DNA of 64,000 bases from Atopobium minutum. Lineage in GTDB: Bacteria > Actinomycetota > Coriobacteriia > Coriobacteriales > Atopobiaceae. Every line of letters starts with the position of its first letter. Within the stretch, counting starts at the first letter, position 1. The translations under genes and the position numbers were made by a program. The stretch is taken from assembly GCA_900105895.1 (NCBI GenBank), contig FNSH01000001.1, positions 806,001 to 870,000 of the forward strand, given 5' to 3'. Shown here in pieces: positions 17,710 to 26,583 of this stretch. Under the pieces are notes generated by a model. The model was given only the letters and a program-made list of their open reading frames with translations, had not been told where the DNA came from and ran no database searches.

Positions 17710-18498
17710 ATGTTATTAGCTGTAGATTGTGGCAATACCCAAACCACGCTTGGTGTATTTGATAATGAGGGCACACTTGTGCATCAGTGGCGTATGGCAA
17801 CTAACACCGCAGACACAAAAGACCAGCTCCATAGCCTTCTACACAGCTATTTTGCCATGGTGGGCATGAGCCTGTCTGACGTAACTCACGCAGCTATTGC
17901 CAGCGTAGTACCCGTGCTTTCTCAAGAGTGGCAGGCTTTGCTATGCCGAATATTGGATACCAAGCCCCTTATAATAGACGCCCATCTAGACTGTGGACTT
18001 AGCGTTGCTCTGGACAATCCCTATGAGCTGGGTGCAGACCGTATTGCCAATGCAGTGGCCGCTAGAACAAGGTATGGTGCGCCCGTTATTGTGGTAGATT
18101 TTGGCACTGCAACCAACATTGATGTGGTAGATAGCACTGGTGCCTTTGTGGGCGGCTCCATCATGCCAGGGCTTATGCTGTCTGCACAAGCGCTTTTCTC
18201 GCGAGCTGCCAAGCTGTCTAGCGTGCCGCTCATTGCACCCAAACACGCTTTGGGCTCCAATACAGAAACCGCGGTACAATCCGGTTTGATACTTGGATCT
18301 GCCGCTATGGTAGAAGGACTGGTTGGGCGCATTCAAACAGAATTGGCCGAGCGCCACCCTCACGCACAGCGCGCACAAGTCGTAGCTACCGGCGGACTTG
18401 CTGCAACCGTATCCAAAGCCACCGCCGTATTTGACGTGGTAGATGCAGACCTTACTATTTATGGCATCTATCAAATATGTAAGCAGCAGCAAGTCTAG
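17710..18498 (+). CDS. coaX: Type III pantothenate kinase
   Basis: CoaX phosphorylates pantothenate in the first step of coenzyme A synthesis and, unlike CoaA, is not inhibited by CoA. The ASKHA-fold motifs are clear: LLAVDCGNTQTTLGVFD at the N-terminus, GADRIANAVAA, and VVDFGTATNIDVVD. Length (262) fits the family. AAGGAG precedes the ATG at 17710. Its last four bases overlap the end of the convergent biotin ligase gene. Confidence 0.95.
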   Translation: MLLAVDCGNTQTTLGVFDNEGTLVHQWRMATNTADTKDQLHSLLHSYFAMVGMSLSDVTHAAIASVVPVLSQEWQALLCRILDTKPLIIDAHLDCGLSVALDNPYELGADRIANAVAARTRYGAPVIVVDFGTATNIDVVDSTGAFVGGSIMPGLMLSAQALFSRAAKLSSVPLIAPKHALGSNTETAVQSGLILGSAAMVEGLVGRIQTELAERHPHAQRAQVVATGGLAATVSKATAVFDVVDADLTIYGIYQICKQQQV

Positions 18499-19289
18499 GA
18501 TGCGGGTCGCACCGATGCCTGCTCTGGTGCAATCTCATGTTCACGTCCCTGAGCATCCAGCACCGTTACTCGTCCCCAAATATCCATGCCCGCAAGCATA
18601 CCCGTTACAGCCACGCGCCCATCGGGTAGCACCACCTCTACGTTCTGAGCAAGAAGATCCATCTGGTCGTAATACTCATTAAGTACCGAGACAATAGGAC
18701 CCGCAGCAGATCTGCCAGAAACAATCATTTGTTCCCAAGCATCTACGCGATCAAGCACCGCCGTACCAATAGTGGTGGCAAGCTGCTCGTACTCAAGGTT
18801 AGCGAGAACATCCGACAAAAAAGCTGGAGCAGCAGGACGAGGAGAGCCATCAAAAGAACTGGAGATACGCTGTGCCAGCTGCGGGTTTTGATTGACATTA
18901 AGATAGATTCCGCAAACAGCAAAAACGCCTTCGCCCCAACCAGCTTCTACAAAAACACTACCCAGCTTATGTCCGTTATACATGAGGTCATTTGGCCACT
19001 TGGGACGTACATCCGTAGCGCCAAGACTGCGCAGAGCATCAAGAACCCCAAAGGAACACACCGTTGTTAACCCACTTAGATATGCCATCCCAACCTGTGG
19101 GCGCACAATAAGCGCTATGTGTAAACAGCCCTCTACCGAATGCCAGATTCGTCCCATGCGCGCCCGACCTTCTTTTTGCAACCCGCTATAGAGCAGGGTT
19201 GCGTGAGGAGCGCCTTCTCGGGCGCGATCTTTGGCGGTCTCTATACTATTTTTGCAGGTAGACAAATAGGTAGCCGACAAATGCTGCAT
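18495..19289 (-). CDS. birA: Biotin-[acetyl-CoA carboxylase] ligase, monofunctional
   Basis: This 264-residue protein attaches biotin to the biotin carboxyl carrier protein through biotinyl-AMP. The catalytic loop GRARMGRIW (family GRGRxGRxW), PKWPNDLMYNGHKLGSVFVE and a small C-terminal SH3-like domain are present. There is no N-terminal winged helix, so unlike E. coli BirA it should not repress biotin genes. GAGGA stands before the ATG. The 3' end overlaps coaX by 4 nt tail to tail. The neighbouring folP-folK gene lies 53 nt upstream on the same strand, so an operon of cofactor genes is possible. Confidence 0.9.
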   Translation of the reverse strand: MQHLSATYLSTCKNSIETAKDRAREGAPHATLLYSGLQKEGRARMGRIWHSVEGCLHIALIVRPQVGMAYLSGLTTVCSFGVLDALRSLGATDVRPKWPNDLMYNGHKLGSVFVEAGWGEGVFAVCGIYLNVNQNPQLAQRISSSFDGSPRPAAPAFLSDVLANLEYEQLATTIGTAVLDRVDAWEQMIVSGRSAAGPIVSVLNEYYDQMDLLAQNVEVVLPDGRVAVTGMLAGMDIWGRVTVLDAQGREHEIAPEQASVRPAS

Positions 19290-19342
19290 GTATATTCCTC
19301 TTTTTATTATGCGAAAGCCTTACGTAAGCCCCGCCATGTACG

Positions 19343-20968
19343 CTAGTCCCACTCAAGAACGCCTAGATCTTCTCGAACTAAACCAACACGCTGTTCCTCT
19401 GGCAAGATTGATACGCCAGCATGCGCTAGGAAGCGATCAGGATCACGCATAATATCCTCCATAGGAACCAACACATAATCCCGCTCACCCAAACCAGGAT
19501 GTGGCAAACTCAGTCGTTTGCCTGCGTGAGTTTCCCCTTCCATCCATACTAGATCACAGTCAATGGTGCGCGGGCCATGTCCTTTTTGGTCTGCCGGACG
19601 CTGACGATGCAGCTGGTTTTCTATCCCTAAAAGCTGTTCGAGCAAAACCATGGGGGCAAGCTGAGTCTTTATTTCTGCAACAGCATTTGCGACGGGCGTT
19701 GCAATGCCATAGGCAGGTTCCGTCTCATAAGCATGACTTACCGTTACGACACAGGTAAGGGGAATGGCGTTGATAAGAGCGCACGCCTTAGCAAGGTAGC
19801 CAATGCGATCTCCTACATTAGAGCCAAGCGCCACAAAGGCACGGCGCTCATCGGGGTGGGCAATCGTCCAATAGCTGGTAAGCGCCTCGTACGCTGCTGC
19901 TACATCATGCACGCGCACAATACGAGCACCTGCTTCTACCGCTGCAATAATCACGCCAACCGTGGCGTTGTCACGTGCAGATGCCTGCGTTACCCCAGAC
20001 ACAGCACCCACAAAGCGCTTACGAGAAACAGCGCACAGCACGGGATAGCCCATAGAGACCATCTTGGTAGTAGCGCGCTGGATAACTACATCCTCATCTG
20101 CTAATTTGCCAAAGCCAGGACCTGGATCAATCACAATACGACTACGATCCACTCCAGCACGAGCAAGGGTACGAGCCTGGTCACCCAAAAAGCCCATAAC
20201 ATTGCGCATGATGGGAGCGGAGTCGGGCGTGGCAAACCTACGACTACCAGACAGACGTACAGTTGGAGCACTTGTAACACCACCGGCAGCAGACTGCTGC
20301 ATGAGCGCATCGAGCGAGGAGTTTTTATCTGCACTGCTGTCCGCTGCATCTGTGTTGGCTGCGGCAGCCTCCACGGGTGTATCGGCAGAAGAATTGGTAG
20401 TGGTGGAGCCACAGACAGAAGAGCTGGGAGCACCCGCGGAAGAAGAACTTGCAGCAGCCACAGAAGGTTTTGATCCGGGCGCGCTATCAAGGACCACCGT
20501 TTGGCGCGGTGCGTGCTCGGCCACTTCTCCAGCGTGCATAACCACTACGCCCGCGTTACTATCTGCAGCTACCTGCACCATGGCGGGATCAGTAAAGCCC
20601 GTTACATCATTGATAATGGAGGCGCCCAAGCGCACGCACATACGCGCTACCTCGGCATGGCGGGTATCTACCGAGACAATCGCGCCAGCTGCCACCAATG
20701 CGCGGACCACGGGCACAATGCGCTGAGCCTCCTCTTCGGGACTGACGGCCGTAAAGCCAGGGCGCGTGGACTCTCCGCCCACATCAATGATATCCGCGCC
20801 TTCATCCAACATCTGCATGCCGCGTGCAATAGCGGCATCGGTATCCGCATATGCTCCTCCATCGGAAAAAGAATCGGGCGTTACATTGAGTACGCCCATA
20901 ATGCGCGGGCGCGATAAGGAAAGTTCATGTGAGCCGCAGCGCCATAGTGCCGTATTGTCTCGTAACAT
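19343..20968 (-). CDS. folP-folK: Dihydropteroate synthase / HPPK fusion
   Basis: One 541-residue protein carries two successive folate enzymes in reversed pathway order. Residues 15-375 are dihydropteroate synthase: RPRIMGVLNVTPDSFSDGG, DVGGESTRPGF, IINDVTGF and VIDPGPGFGK are diagnostic. The rest is 6-hydroxymethyl-dihydropterin pyrophosphokinase: FVALGSNVGDR and HGPRTIDCDLV. Fusion should channel the pyrophosphorylated pterin to the sulfonamide-sensitive synthase. A low-complexity Ala/Ser/Thr insert of about 90 residues splits the DHPS domain at about residues 165-255. AAAGGAG precedes the ATG. Confidence 0.95.
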   Translation of the reverse strand: MLRDNTALWRCGSHELSLSRPRIMGVLNVTPDSFSDGGAYADTDAAIARGMQMLDEGADIIDVGGESTRPGFTAVSPEEEAQRIVPVVRALVAAGAIVSVDTRHAEVARMCVRLGASIINDVTGFTDPAMVQVAADSNAGVVVMHAGEVAEHAPRQTVVLDSAPGSKPSVAAASSSSAGAPSSSVCGSTTTNSSADTPVEAAAANTDAADSSADKNSSLDALMQQSAAGGVTSAPTVRLSGSRRFATPDSAPIMRNVMGFLGDQARTLARAGVDRSRIVIDPGPGFGKLADEDVVIQRATTKMVSMGYPVLCAVSRKRFVGAVSGVTQASARDNATVGVIIAAVEAGARIVRVHDVAAAYEALTSYWTIAHPDERRAFVALGSNVGDRIGYLAKACALINAIPLTCVVTVSHAYETEPAYGIATPVANAVAEIKTQLAPMVLLEQLLGIENQLHRQRPADQKGHGPRTIDCDLVWMEGETHAGKRLSLPHPGLGERDYVLVPMEDIMRDPDRFLAHAGVSILPEEQRVGLVREDLGVLEWD

Positions 20969-21083
20969 AGATGCTCCTTTTTAGTTCTTGTGTATCGATT
21001 GTACCCGCCTTAGTTTTTGGGGTACAACTCCTAACGTGAGAAAACACAGCATGTAATCAAGAATGCTTGGAAGGATTTGTATT

Positions 21084-21899
21084 GTGAGCACTCAAGCCGC
21101 TATTGCCAACGCAAATACCGCAGCAAAGAGCCGTGACCATCGCTTTATCTCTTGGAATGTCAACGGCTTGCGCGCTGTTATGAAAAAAGATCCCGCTTTT
21201 GACGCCATCTTCGCCTCCTTGGATGCGGACATTTTTGCTATCCAAGAAACCAAATTGCAAGAGGGCCAGATTGATCTAGACTTGCCCGGCTACACACAAA
21301 CCTGGAACTATGCACAGCGTAAAGGTTACTCCGGTACCGCCGTTTTTTCTAAAGAAACTCCTTTACAGGTAATCCGCACCATTGGCGCCCAGGAAGCCGA
21401 CAACGAGGGCCGTGTGTGTGCGTTGGAATTTAATGCGTTTTGGTTTGTTGATGTATACACCCCTAATGCACAAAATGAACTCAAGCGCCTAGACGTACGT
21501 CTTGCCTGGGATGAGGCGTACCGCAACTTTCTTTCTGAGCTGGCTCGCGATAAACCCGTAGTAACTTGTGGCGATTACAATGTTGCCCATCAGGAAATTG
21601 ACCTAAAAAATCCTGCCGCCAACCACATGAATCCTGGCTTTTCTGACGAGGAGCGCGAGAGCTTTACTAAGCTGCTAGAGGCAGGTTTTGTCGATAGTTT
21701 TAGGCATTGCCACCCTGACACCCTTGATGCGTACAGCTGGTGGAGCTACCGCATGCGCGCACGTGAACGCAATGTTGGCTGGCGCATTGACTACTTCTTA
21801 GTTTCTGAGTCACTTGCTCCAAAGATTACCAGCGCTTCTATCCTGTCAGATGTGTTTGGTAGCGACCACTGCCCTGTGGAGCTTACGCTAGCCTTGTAG
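21084..21899 (+). CDS. xth: Exodeoxyribonuclease III / AP endonuclease
   Basis: An exonuclease III-type base-excision repair enzyme that incises DNA at abasic sites. Signature motifs: FISWNVNGLRAVM, IFAIQETKLQEG, VVTCGDYNVAH, RIDYFLVSE and FGSDHCPVEL hold the metal-binding Glu and the catalytic Asp/His. The frame is open from ATG 21063, but GTG 21084 with GGAAGG ten bases upstream is the better start and gives 271 residues (first residue read as Met). The gene stands alone, facing the PHP hydrolase gene. Confidence 0.93.
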   Translation: MSTQAAIANANTAAKSRDHRFISWNVNGLRAVMKKDPAFDAIFASLDADIFAIQETKLQEGQIDLDLPGYTQTWNYAQRKGYSGTAVFSKETPLQVIRTIGAQEADNEGRVCALEFNAFWFVDVYTPNAQNELKRLDVRLAWDEAYRNFLSELARDKPVVTCGDYNVAHQEIDLKNPAANHMNPGFSDEERESFTKLLEAGFVDSFRHCHPDTLDAYSWWSYRMRARERNVGWRIDYFLVSESLAPKITSASILSDVFGSDHCPVELTLAL

Positions 21900-21904
21900 C
21901 ACTC

Positions 21905-22720
21905 TTAAAACAGCTGTGTTGCCTGCGGCATAACGCCACTGCGCTCAAGAGAGCTCAAAAACGCTTGAGCGCTGCGAGTTGCTACAAGCTCTTCTGGAAA
22001 ATGAATCTTGTTGAGCATCTGGTAGACATTCTCAAACTTACCAATTTCACCACAGAAGTGTGCATCGCTGGAGATCACAATCTGCGTGCCCAGTTCTGCC
22101 GCACGCTCTGCAATATGCTGACAAGGTTCACTAAATTGCTGTTGGGAAGCCAAAGTATGCTCGTTAATTTCTATCAGCTTGCCCAGCTCTTTTGCGCAGA
22201 TAAGGACCTCGTCTACGTCAAATAAAACATTGGCGCGTCCTGGGTGTCCCAGTATGTGTACCTTGGGATCCTGCAGGGCGTTCAGGTACATCTGCGTGGT
22301 TTGTGCTACAGATGCTCCCTGCGCAAAATCGCGATTATGCACGCTTGCTACCACATAGTCCAGCTGGCTAAAGACCAGCTCTTTGAGTGTGGGAACAACA
22401 TGATAGGCAGAACCAGTAATATTGGTAGCAACGCTTATATTGTGGCCAAAGAGATTACCCTCTAAGTCCACAATGTCCGCCTCAGCACCCCCAAGCAGTA
22501 TTACACCATCTCGTTTGCGGGGCCACGCATGGTAATTCAAAAAATACTGGAAGTCTCGTATGTCGTAGGGTTCACCATACAGCATGGAACTAAAGTGATC
22601 CGCACTACCCAGCAGCTCCAAGCCATTTTTAGCAGCCTCATGTATATTCTCGGCAATCGTAGAATAGGCATGCCTTGAGTACAGGGTATGTGTGTGCACA
22701 TCACAGCGACTATAGTTCAT
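21905..22720 (-). CDS. PHP domain hydrolase
   Basis: A 271-residue metal-dependent hydrolase of the PHP superfamily, similar in outline to YcdX-type phosphatases. The metal ligands are visible in DVHTHTLYSRHAYST (HxH), GSADHFSSM, VASVHNRDF, LGHPGR and SSDAHF. Such enzymes use two or three Zn/Mn ions; likely substrates are small phosphate esters, but none is indicated. AGGAG precedes the ATG. The gene overlaps the aminotransferase stop by 11 nt, so it is the last gene of the tilS-hpt-ftsH-aminotransferase series. Confidence 0.88.
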   Translation of the reverse strand: MNYSRCDVHTHTLYSRHAYSTIAENIHEAAKNGLELLGSADHFSSMLYGEPYDIRDFQYFLNYHAWPRKRDGVILLGGAEADIVDLEGNLFGHNISVATNITGSAYHVVPTLKELVFSQLDYVVASVHNRDFAQGASVAQTTQMYLNALQDPKVHILGHPGRANVLFDVDEVLICAKELGKLIEINEHTLASQQQFSEPCQHIAERAAELGTQIVISSDAHFCGEIGKFENVYQMLNKIHFPEELVATRSAQAFLSSLERSGVMPQATQLF

Positions 22721-23903
22721 GCTGGTACTCCTGCATCACCGCGGCCCAGCCGACCATGGAATCAAGTACAGTCTGGTGTGAAACACAATAACCCAAGCGT
22801 ACCCAGCCCGTACAGCCAAAGCTATTAGAGGGTACGGGTAGTAATTCATGCGCACGGCAGCGCTCAAAAAATGCCTGTGCATCTGGTTCCAGCGCTTTCA
22901 GCCACAAATAAAATGCACCTTGTGGTTCTACAAAGGTATAACCTAATCGTCGCAAACCATCTGTTAGGGCCTGACGATTGCGGTCATACGCCTCTACATT
23001 GGAGGGCTCATCTACACAGTCTGCAATAACACGTTGGAACAGTGCTGGTGCACAGACAAAGCCCAGAGCTCGACCAGACCCTGCTACCGCAAACACTAGC
23101 TGCTCGTTATATGGATTGGTGGGAGGAACCAACACCCAGCCCACGCGCTCGCCCGGCAAGGACAGAGACTTAGAATACGAGTAACACACCACCGTGTTGG
23201 CATAGATGGCAGGGATCCAAGGCACCTCAGCACCATAGCTAATCTCACGATACGGCTCATCTGCCAGCAACAAAATATCTGTACCAAAGCGCTCAGAGCG
23301 TTCCCGCAAAACAGCAGCCGTCTGCATAAGATTTTCCTGCGAATAAATAGTTCCTACGGGATTGTTGGGAGAATTGATTATAACTACCTTGGTGTGTGGG
23401 GTAAGAGCGGCACGCAAAGACTCAGGATCAATTTGGAAATCACCCTCATGAGCTGGTGCTTCTACACAACGAGCGCCCGCATGCTCAATCCACACACGAT
23501 ATTCGGGAAAATAGGGTGCAATAACCACCACTTCATCGCCCGGATTGATAACGGCGTGCAGCGTGATGGAAAGTGACGCTGCAGCGCCGCAGGTCAAATA
23601 CAAGTCTTGCGCACGGGCAGTCTGCGCACCAAAACGGCGACACAACGAGGCAGCAAGCGCCTCTTTTACTGCTGGCAAGCCTGCCGCGGGAGTATAGCCA
23701 TGCACCTGTGTTGGTGGCAGCGCGATGATTTTCTCGATAGACGCACACACTGCATTGGGGGCAGGAACGCAAGGATTGCCAATCGAGAAGTCAAAGACCT
23801 TTTGGGCGCCAATTTCTTTGCGTCGCTTTGCTGCGTATGCTGCAATTTCACGAATGGACGACTTTGCCGCACCTAGGTCATAGGACTTCTGATTAATCCT
23901 CAT
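22710..23903 (-). CDS. PLP-dependent class I/II aminotransferase
   Basis: A fold-type I aminotransferase of 397 residues. The pyridoxal-phosphate Lys lies in CYSYSKSLSLPGERVGW, the Asn/Asp/Tyr cofactor set in NSPNNPVG and LADEPYREI, and the C-terminal Arg in SFGCTGWVRLGYCV. Closest types are aspartate/aromatic aminotransferases; the substrate is not certain. The frame is open 34 codons further upstream into ftsH, but ATG 23903, with AAGGAGAG upstream, gives [19 protein letters not shown] and a normal length. It overlaps the end of ftsH by 11 nt. Confidence 0.9.
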   Translation of the reverse strand: MRINQKSYDLGAAKSSIREIAAYAAKRRKEIGAQKVFDFSIGNPCVPAPNAVCASIEKIIALPPTQVHGYTPAAGLPAVKEALAASLCRRFGAQTARAQDLYLTCGAAASLSITLHAVINPGDEVVVIAPYFPEYRVWIEHAGARCVEAPAHEGDFQIDPESLRAALTPHTKVVIINSPNNPVGTIYSQENLMQTAAVLRERSERFGTDILLLADEPYREISYGAEVPWIPAIYANTVVCYSYSKSLSLPGERVGWVLVPPTNPYNEQLVFAVAGSGRALGFVCAPALFQRVIADCVDEPSNVEAYDRNRQALTDGLRRLGYTFVEPQGAFYLWLKALEPDAQAFFERCRAHELLPVPSNSFGCTGWVRLGYCVSHQTVLDSMVGWAAVMQEYQHEL

Positions 23904-25923
23904 CGTTTGGACTGCTCTCCTTCTCCTGTACCTTCTCGGATGTGCCCTTTTGCTCTTGAGAGCTGCTGTCTTGCTCGGTGGAGTCATGCTCTTTTTGGCA
24001 CTCATCCCAGGTATTGTTGAGAAGCGCCATCATAGCGTCTCCCTCTACGGTTTCACGCTCAAGCAAGACACGAGCCATAGTATCCATCTGATCACGGCAG
24101 CCGTTCAAAATCTGGGTTGCGCGCTCATGAGCCTCACGCATAATGCGCTCTACCTCATCATCAATGCGTTTAGCAGTCTCAGACGAGTAATCCTGCTTGT
24201 CTGCATAGTCACGGCCCAAGAACACCTGGTGTTGGGGCTCACCAAACACACGCGTTCCCAGCGCTTCGCTCATACCGTATCGAGTAACCATGTTACGAGC
24301 AAGCTTGGTAGCACGCTCAAGATCATTGCTTGCGCCAGTGGTAATGTCACCACAAAAGAGCTCTTCTGCCGTACGCCCACCAAGCAGCACCACAATATCA
24401 TCCAGCATCTCACTGCGAGACTGCAAGAAGCGATCCTCATCCGGCAGCTGCAGCGTATAGCCCAGGGCCTGACCGCGACTCACAATTGAAATCTTGTGTA
24501 CGGGGTCAGAGTTGTCCAGCAAATGACCAATGAGCGCATGTCCACTTTCGTGATATGCAATGGTCTTGCGCTCCTTTTGCGTAATTACACGACTCTTACG
24601 CTCGGGACCAGCAATGATACGCTCCATTGCCTCTTCTACCTCTGACTGACCAATAGCTTTCTTATTACGACGCGCCGCCAATAAAGCAGACTCATTCATA
24701 AGGTTGGACAAATCCGCTCCAGTAAACCCAGGTGTAAGTTTTGCCATATTGGCAAAATCAATACTGCCCTCCAGAGGCTTACCCGCAGAGTGCACCTTTA
24801 AGATTTGCTCACGGCCACGCACATCAGGACGATCAACCGTTACCTGACGATCAAAGCGACCAGGGCGCAACAAAGCAGGGTCAAGAATGTCGGGACGGTT
24901 GGTAGCAGCAATCAAGATAACGGCTTCGGTTTTCTCAAAGCCATCCATCTCTACCAGCAGCTGGTTAAGCGTCTGTTCGCGCTCATCGTGTCCGCCGCCC
25001 AGACCGGCACCACGCTGACGGCCCACTGCGTCAATCTCATCAATAAAGATAATGCAGGGTGCAGCCTCTTTTGCTTCCTTAAACAGGTCACGTACACGAC
25101 TGGCACCAACACCCACATACATTTCTACAAAGTCAGAACCGGAGATAGAGAAGAACGGAACGCCTGCCTCACCAGCAACGGCCTTTGCCAACAGCGTTTT
25201 GCCCGTTCCCGGAGGGCCAACCAATAGCACGCCGCGTGGAATACGCGCACCCATATCCGAGAAACGCTTAGGCTCGGCGAGAAAATCGCGAACCTCTTTG
25301 AGCTCCTCAACAGCTTCATCAATACCAGCAACGTCCTTGAACTTAACCTTGGGACGGGTTTGCTCACTTACACGAGCCTTTGCTTTACCAAACTGCATGG
25401 CCTGACTGTTTTGTGCCATCATCTGATTGAGGAAGTACAGCACAGCACCAATCATAAGGATGGTTGGAACAATTTGCAGTAACATATCGCCAAGCGCATT
25501 GGGCTTAGACGTATCCACTACGTACTTTACTTTGGGATGCTTAGCCATCTGCTCTGCAAGAGAATCAGCACCAACATACGTGCTGGTAAAATCAGATAAA
25601 GTATCATTGTTGCCCTTATCGGAAGCAGCCTTCCAATACTTACCTTTAACGTAGCCGTCTGCATCACGATAGGTAACCTCAGACACGCGGTCATCACGAA
25701 TAGCAGTGATAAGCTCGCTGGTAGCTAGCTTATCTGCCTGTTTTTGGAAGGGAAAGCCGTTTTGCAAGGCAAATACTAAATATGCAATAAACGTAATACC
25801 AATAAGTATATACGCAAGGGGAATGCGAATCTGATTTTCCCCCGTAAAGGGATCACGTGGATCACGAGGATTGCGCGGACTACGTGGATTGCGCGGTGCA
25901 CCCTTCTTGTCTTTCAAACTCAC
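23893..25923 (-). CDS. ftsH: ATP-dependent zinc metalloprotease FtsH
   Basis: FtsH is the membrane-bound AAA protease that degrades misfolded membrane proteins and some regulators. Order in the 676 residues: basic cytoplasmic start, TM1 ([20 protein letters not shown]), extracytoplasmic domain, TM2 ([19 protein letters not shown]), AAA module with [19 protein letters not shown] and the RPGRFDRQ second region of homology, then the zinc site [10 protein letters not shown]. The tail is rich in Glu, Ser and Gln. The N-terminus has an unusual run of [16 protein letters not shown]. It follows hpt and tilS, the order conserved in Gram-positive bacteria. Confidence 0.97.
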   Translation of the reverse strand: MSLKDKKGAPRNPRSPRNPRDPRDPFTGENQIRIPLAYILIGITFIAYLVFALQNGFPFQKQADKLATSELITAIRDDRVSEVTYRDADGYVKGKYWKAASDKGNNDTLSDFTSTYVGADSLAEQMAKHPKVKYVVDTSKPNALGDMLLQIVPTILMIGAVLYFLNQMMAQNSQAMQFGKAKARVSEQTRPKVKFKDVAGIDEAVEELKEVRDFLAEPKRFSDMGARIPRGVLLVGPPGTGKTLLAKAVAGEAGVPFFSISGSDFVEMYVGVGASRVRDLFKEAKEAAPCIIFIDEIDAVGRQRGAGLGGGHDEREQTLNQLLVEMDGFEKTEAVILIAATNRPDILDPALLRPGRFDRQVTVDRPDVRGREQILKVHSAGKPLEGSIDFANMAKLTPGFTGADLSNLMNESALLAARRNKKAIGQSEVEEAMERIIAGPERKSRVITQKERKTIAYHESGHALIGHLLDNSDPVHKISIVSRGQALGYTLQLPDEDRFLQSRSEMLDDIVVLLGGRTAEELFCGDITTGASNDLERATKLARNMVTRYGMSEALGTRVFGEPQHQVFLGRDYADKQDYSSETAKRIDDEVERIMREAHERATQILNGCRDQMDTMARVLLERETVEGDAMMALLNNTWDECQKEHDSTEQDSSSQEQKGTSEKVQEKESSPNDED

Positions 25924-25956
25924 GAATAAAACTCCTCTATGTTTTACCGGTATACC

Positions 25957-26505
25957 TTAGCTGTATACCTCGGGTTTAAGTACGCCAATATAGGGCAGGT
26001 TACGATAGCACTCTGCAAAGTCCAGGCCGTACCCAACCACAAATGCATCGGGCACATGTGCACCCACATACCGTGGTGTAACGGCAGGCCTTTTTCCCTT
26101 GATGTCCTTCTCGAGAAATGCAGCGATCTCTATGGACTTAGGATGGCGAGCGCTCAGAGCCTTGATCAAATAAGAAAGTGTAAGGCCGGAATCTAAGATG
26201 TCCTCTGCAATGATGACGTCACGGCCCTCAATCTTGGTATCCAAATCCTTGATAATGCGGACCACGCCGGAGCTTTTTGCGCCATCTCCATAGCTGGAAA
26301 CCGCCATAAAGTCCACTCCGCAATCCGTTTGAATAGCGCGCATAAGATCTGCGGTAAACATAAATGCCCCGCGTAGTACGGCAACAATCAGGGGGTTCTT
26401 ACCTTCATAATCAGCGGTAATTTGATTGCCCATGCACAAAACGATCTCTTTGATATCGTCTTCATTCAAAAGGACATCCGTAATATCAGGATGAATTTGC
26501 TCCAT
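25957..26505 (-). CDS. hpt: Hypoxanthine phosphoribosyltransferase
   Basis: Hpt salvages hypoxanthine and guanine to IMP and GMP with PRPP. The PRPP-binding motif is DVIIAEDILDSGLTLSYL, and FMFTADLMRAI and the flexible-loop region AVSSYGDGAKSSG fit the family. The frame starts ten codons earlier, but ATG 26505 is preceded by GGGGAAGG and gives MEQIHPDITDVLLNE, 182 residues, the normal length. It sits between tilS and ftsH, a syntenic trio in Firmicutes and Actinobacteria. Confidence 0.95.
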   Translation of the reverse strand: MEQIHPDITDVLLNEDDIKEIVLCMGNQITADYEGKNPLIVAVLRGAFMFTADLMRAIQTDCGVDFMAVSSYGDGAKSSGVVRIIKDLDTKIEGRDVIIAEDILDSGLTLSYLIKALSARHPKSIEIAAFLEKDIKGKRPAVTPRYVGAHVPDAFVVGYGLDFAECYRNLPYIGVLKPEVYS

Positions 26506-26583
26506 GGCCTTCCCCTTCTTAGCATTCCGCCGCATATACCGTGCTGTTCAGCTGCAACTAAGGTACAGCCAAGCCGCACATAT

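Noticed and set aside
20064-20726. Open frame of about 220 codons antisense to folP-folK
   Set aside because: It arises from the low-complexity Ala/Ser insert read on the other strand.
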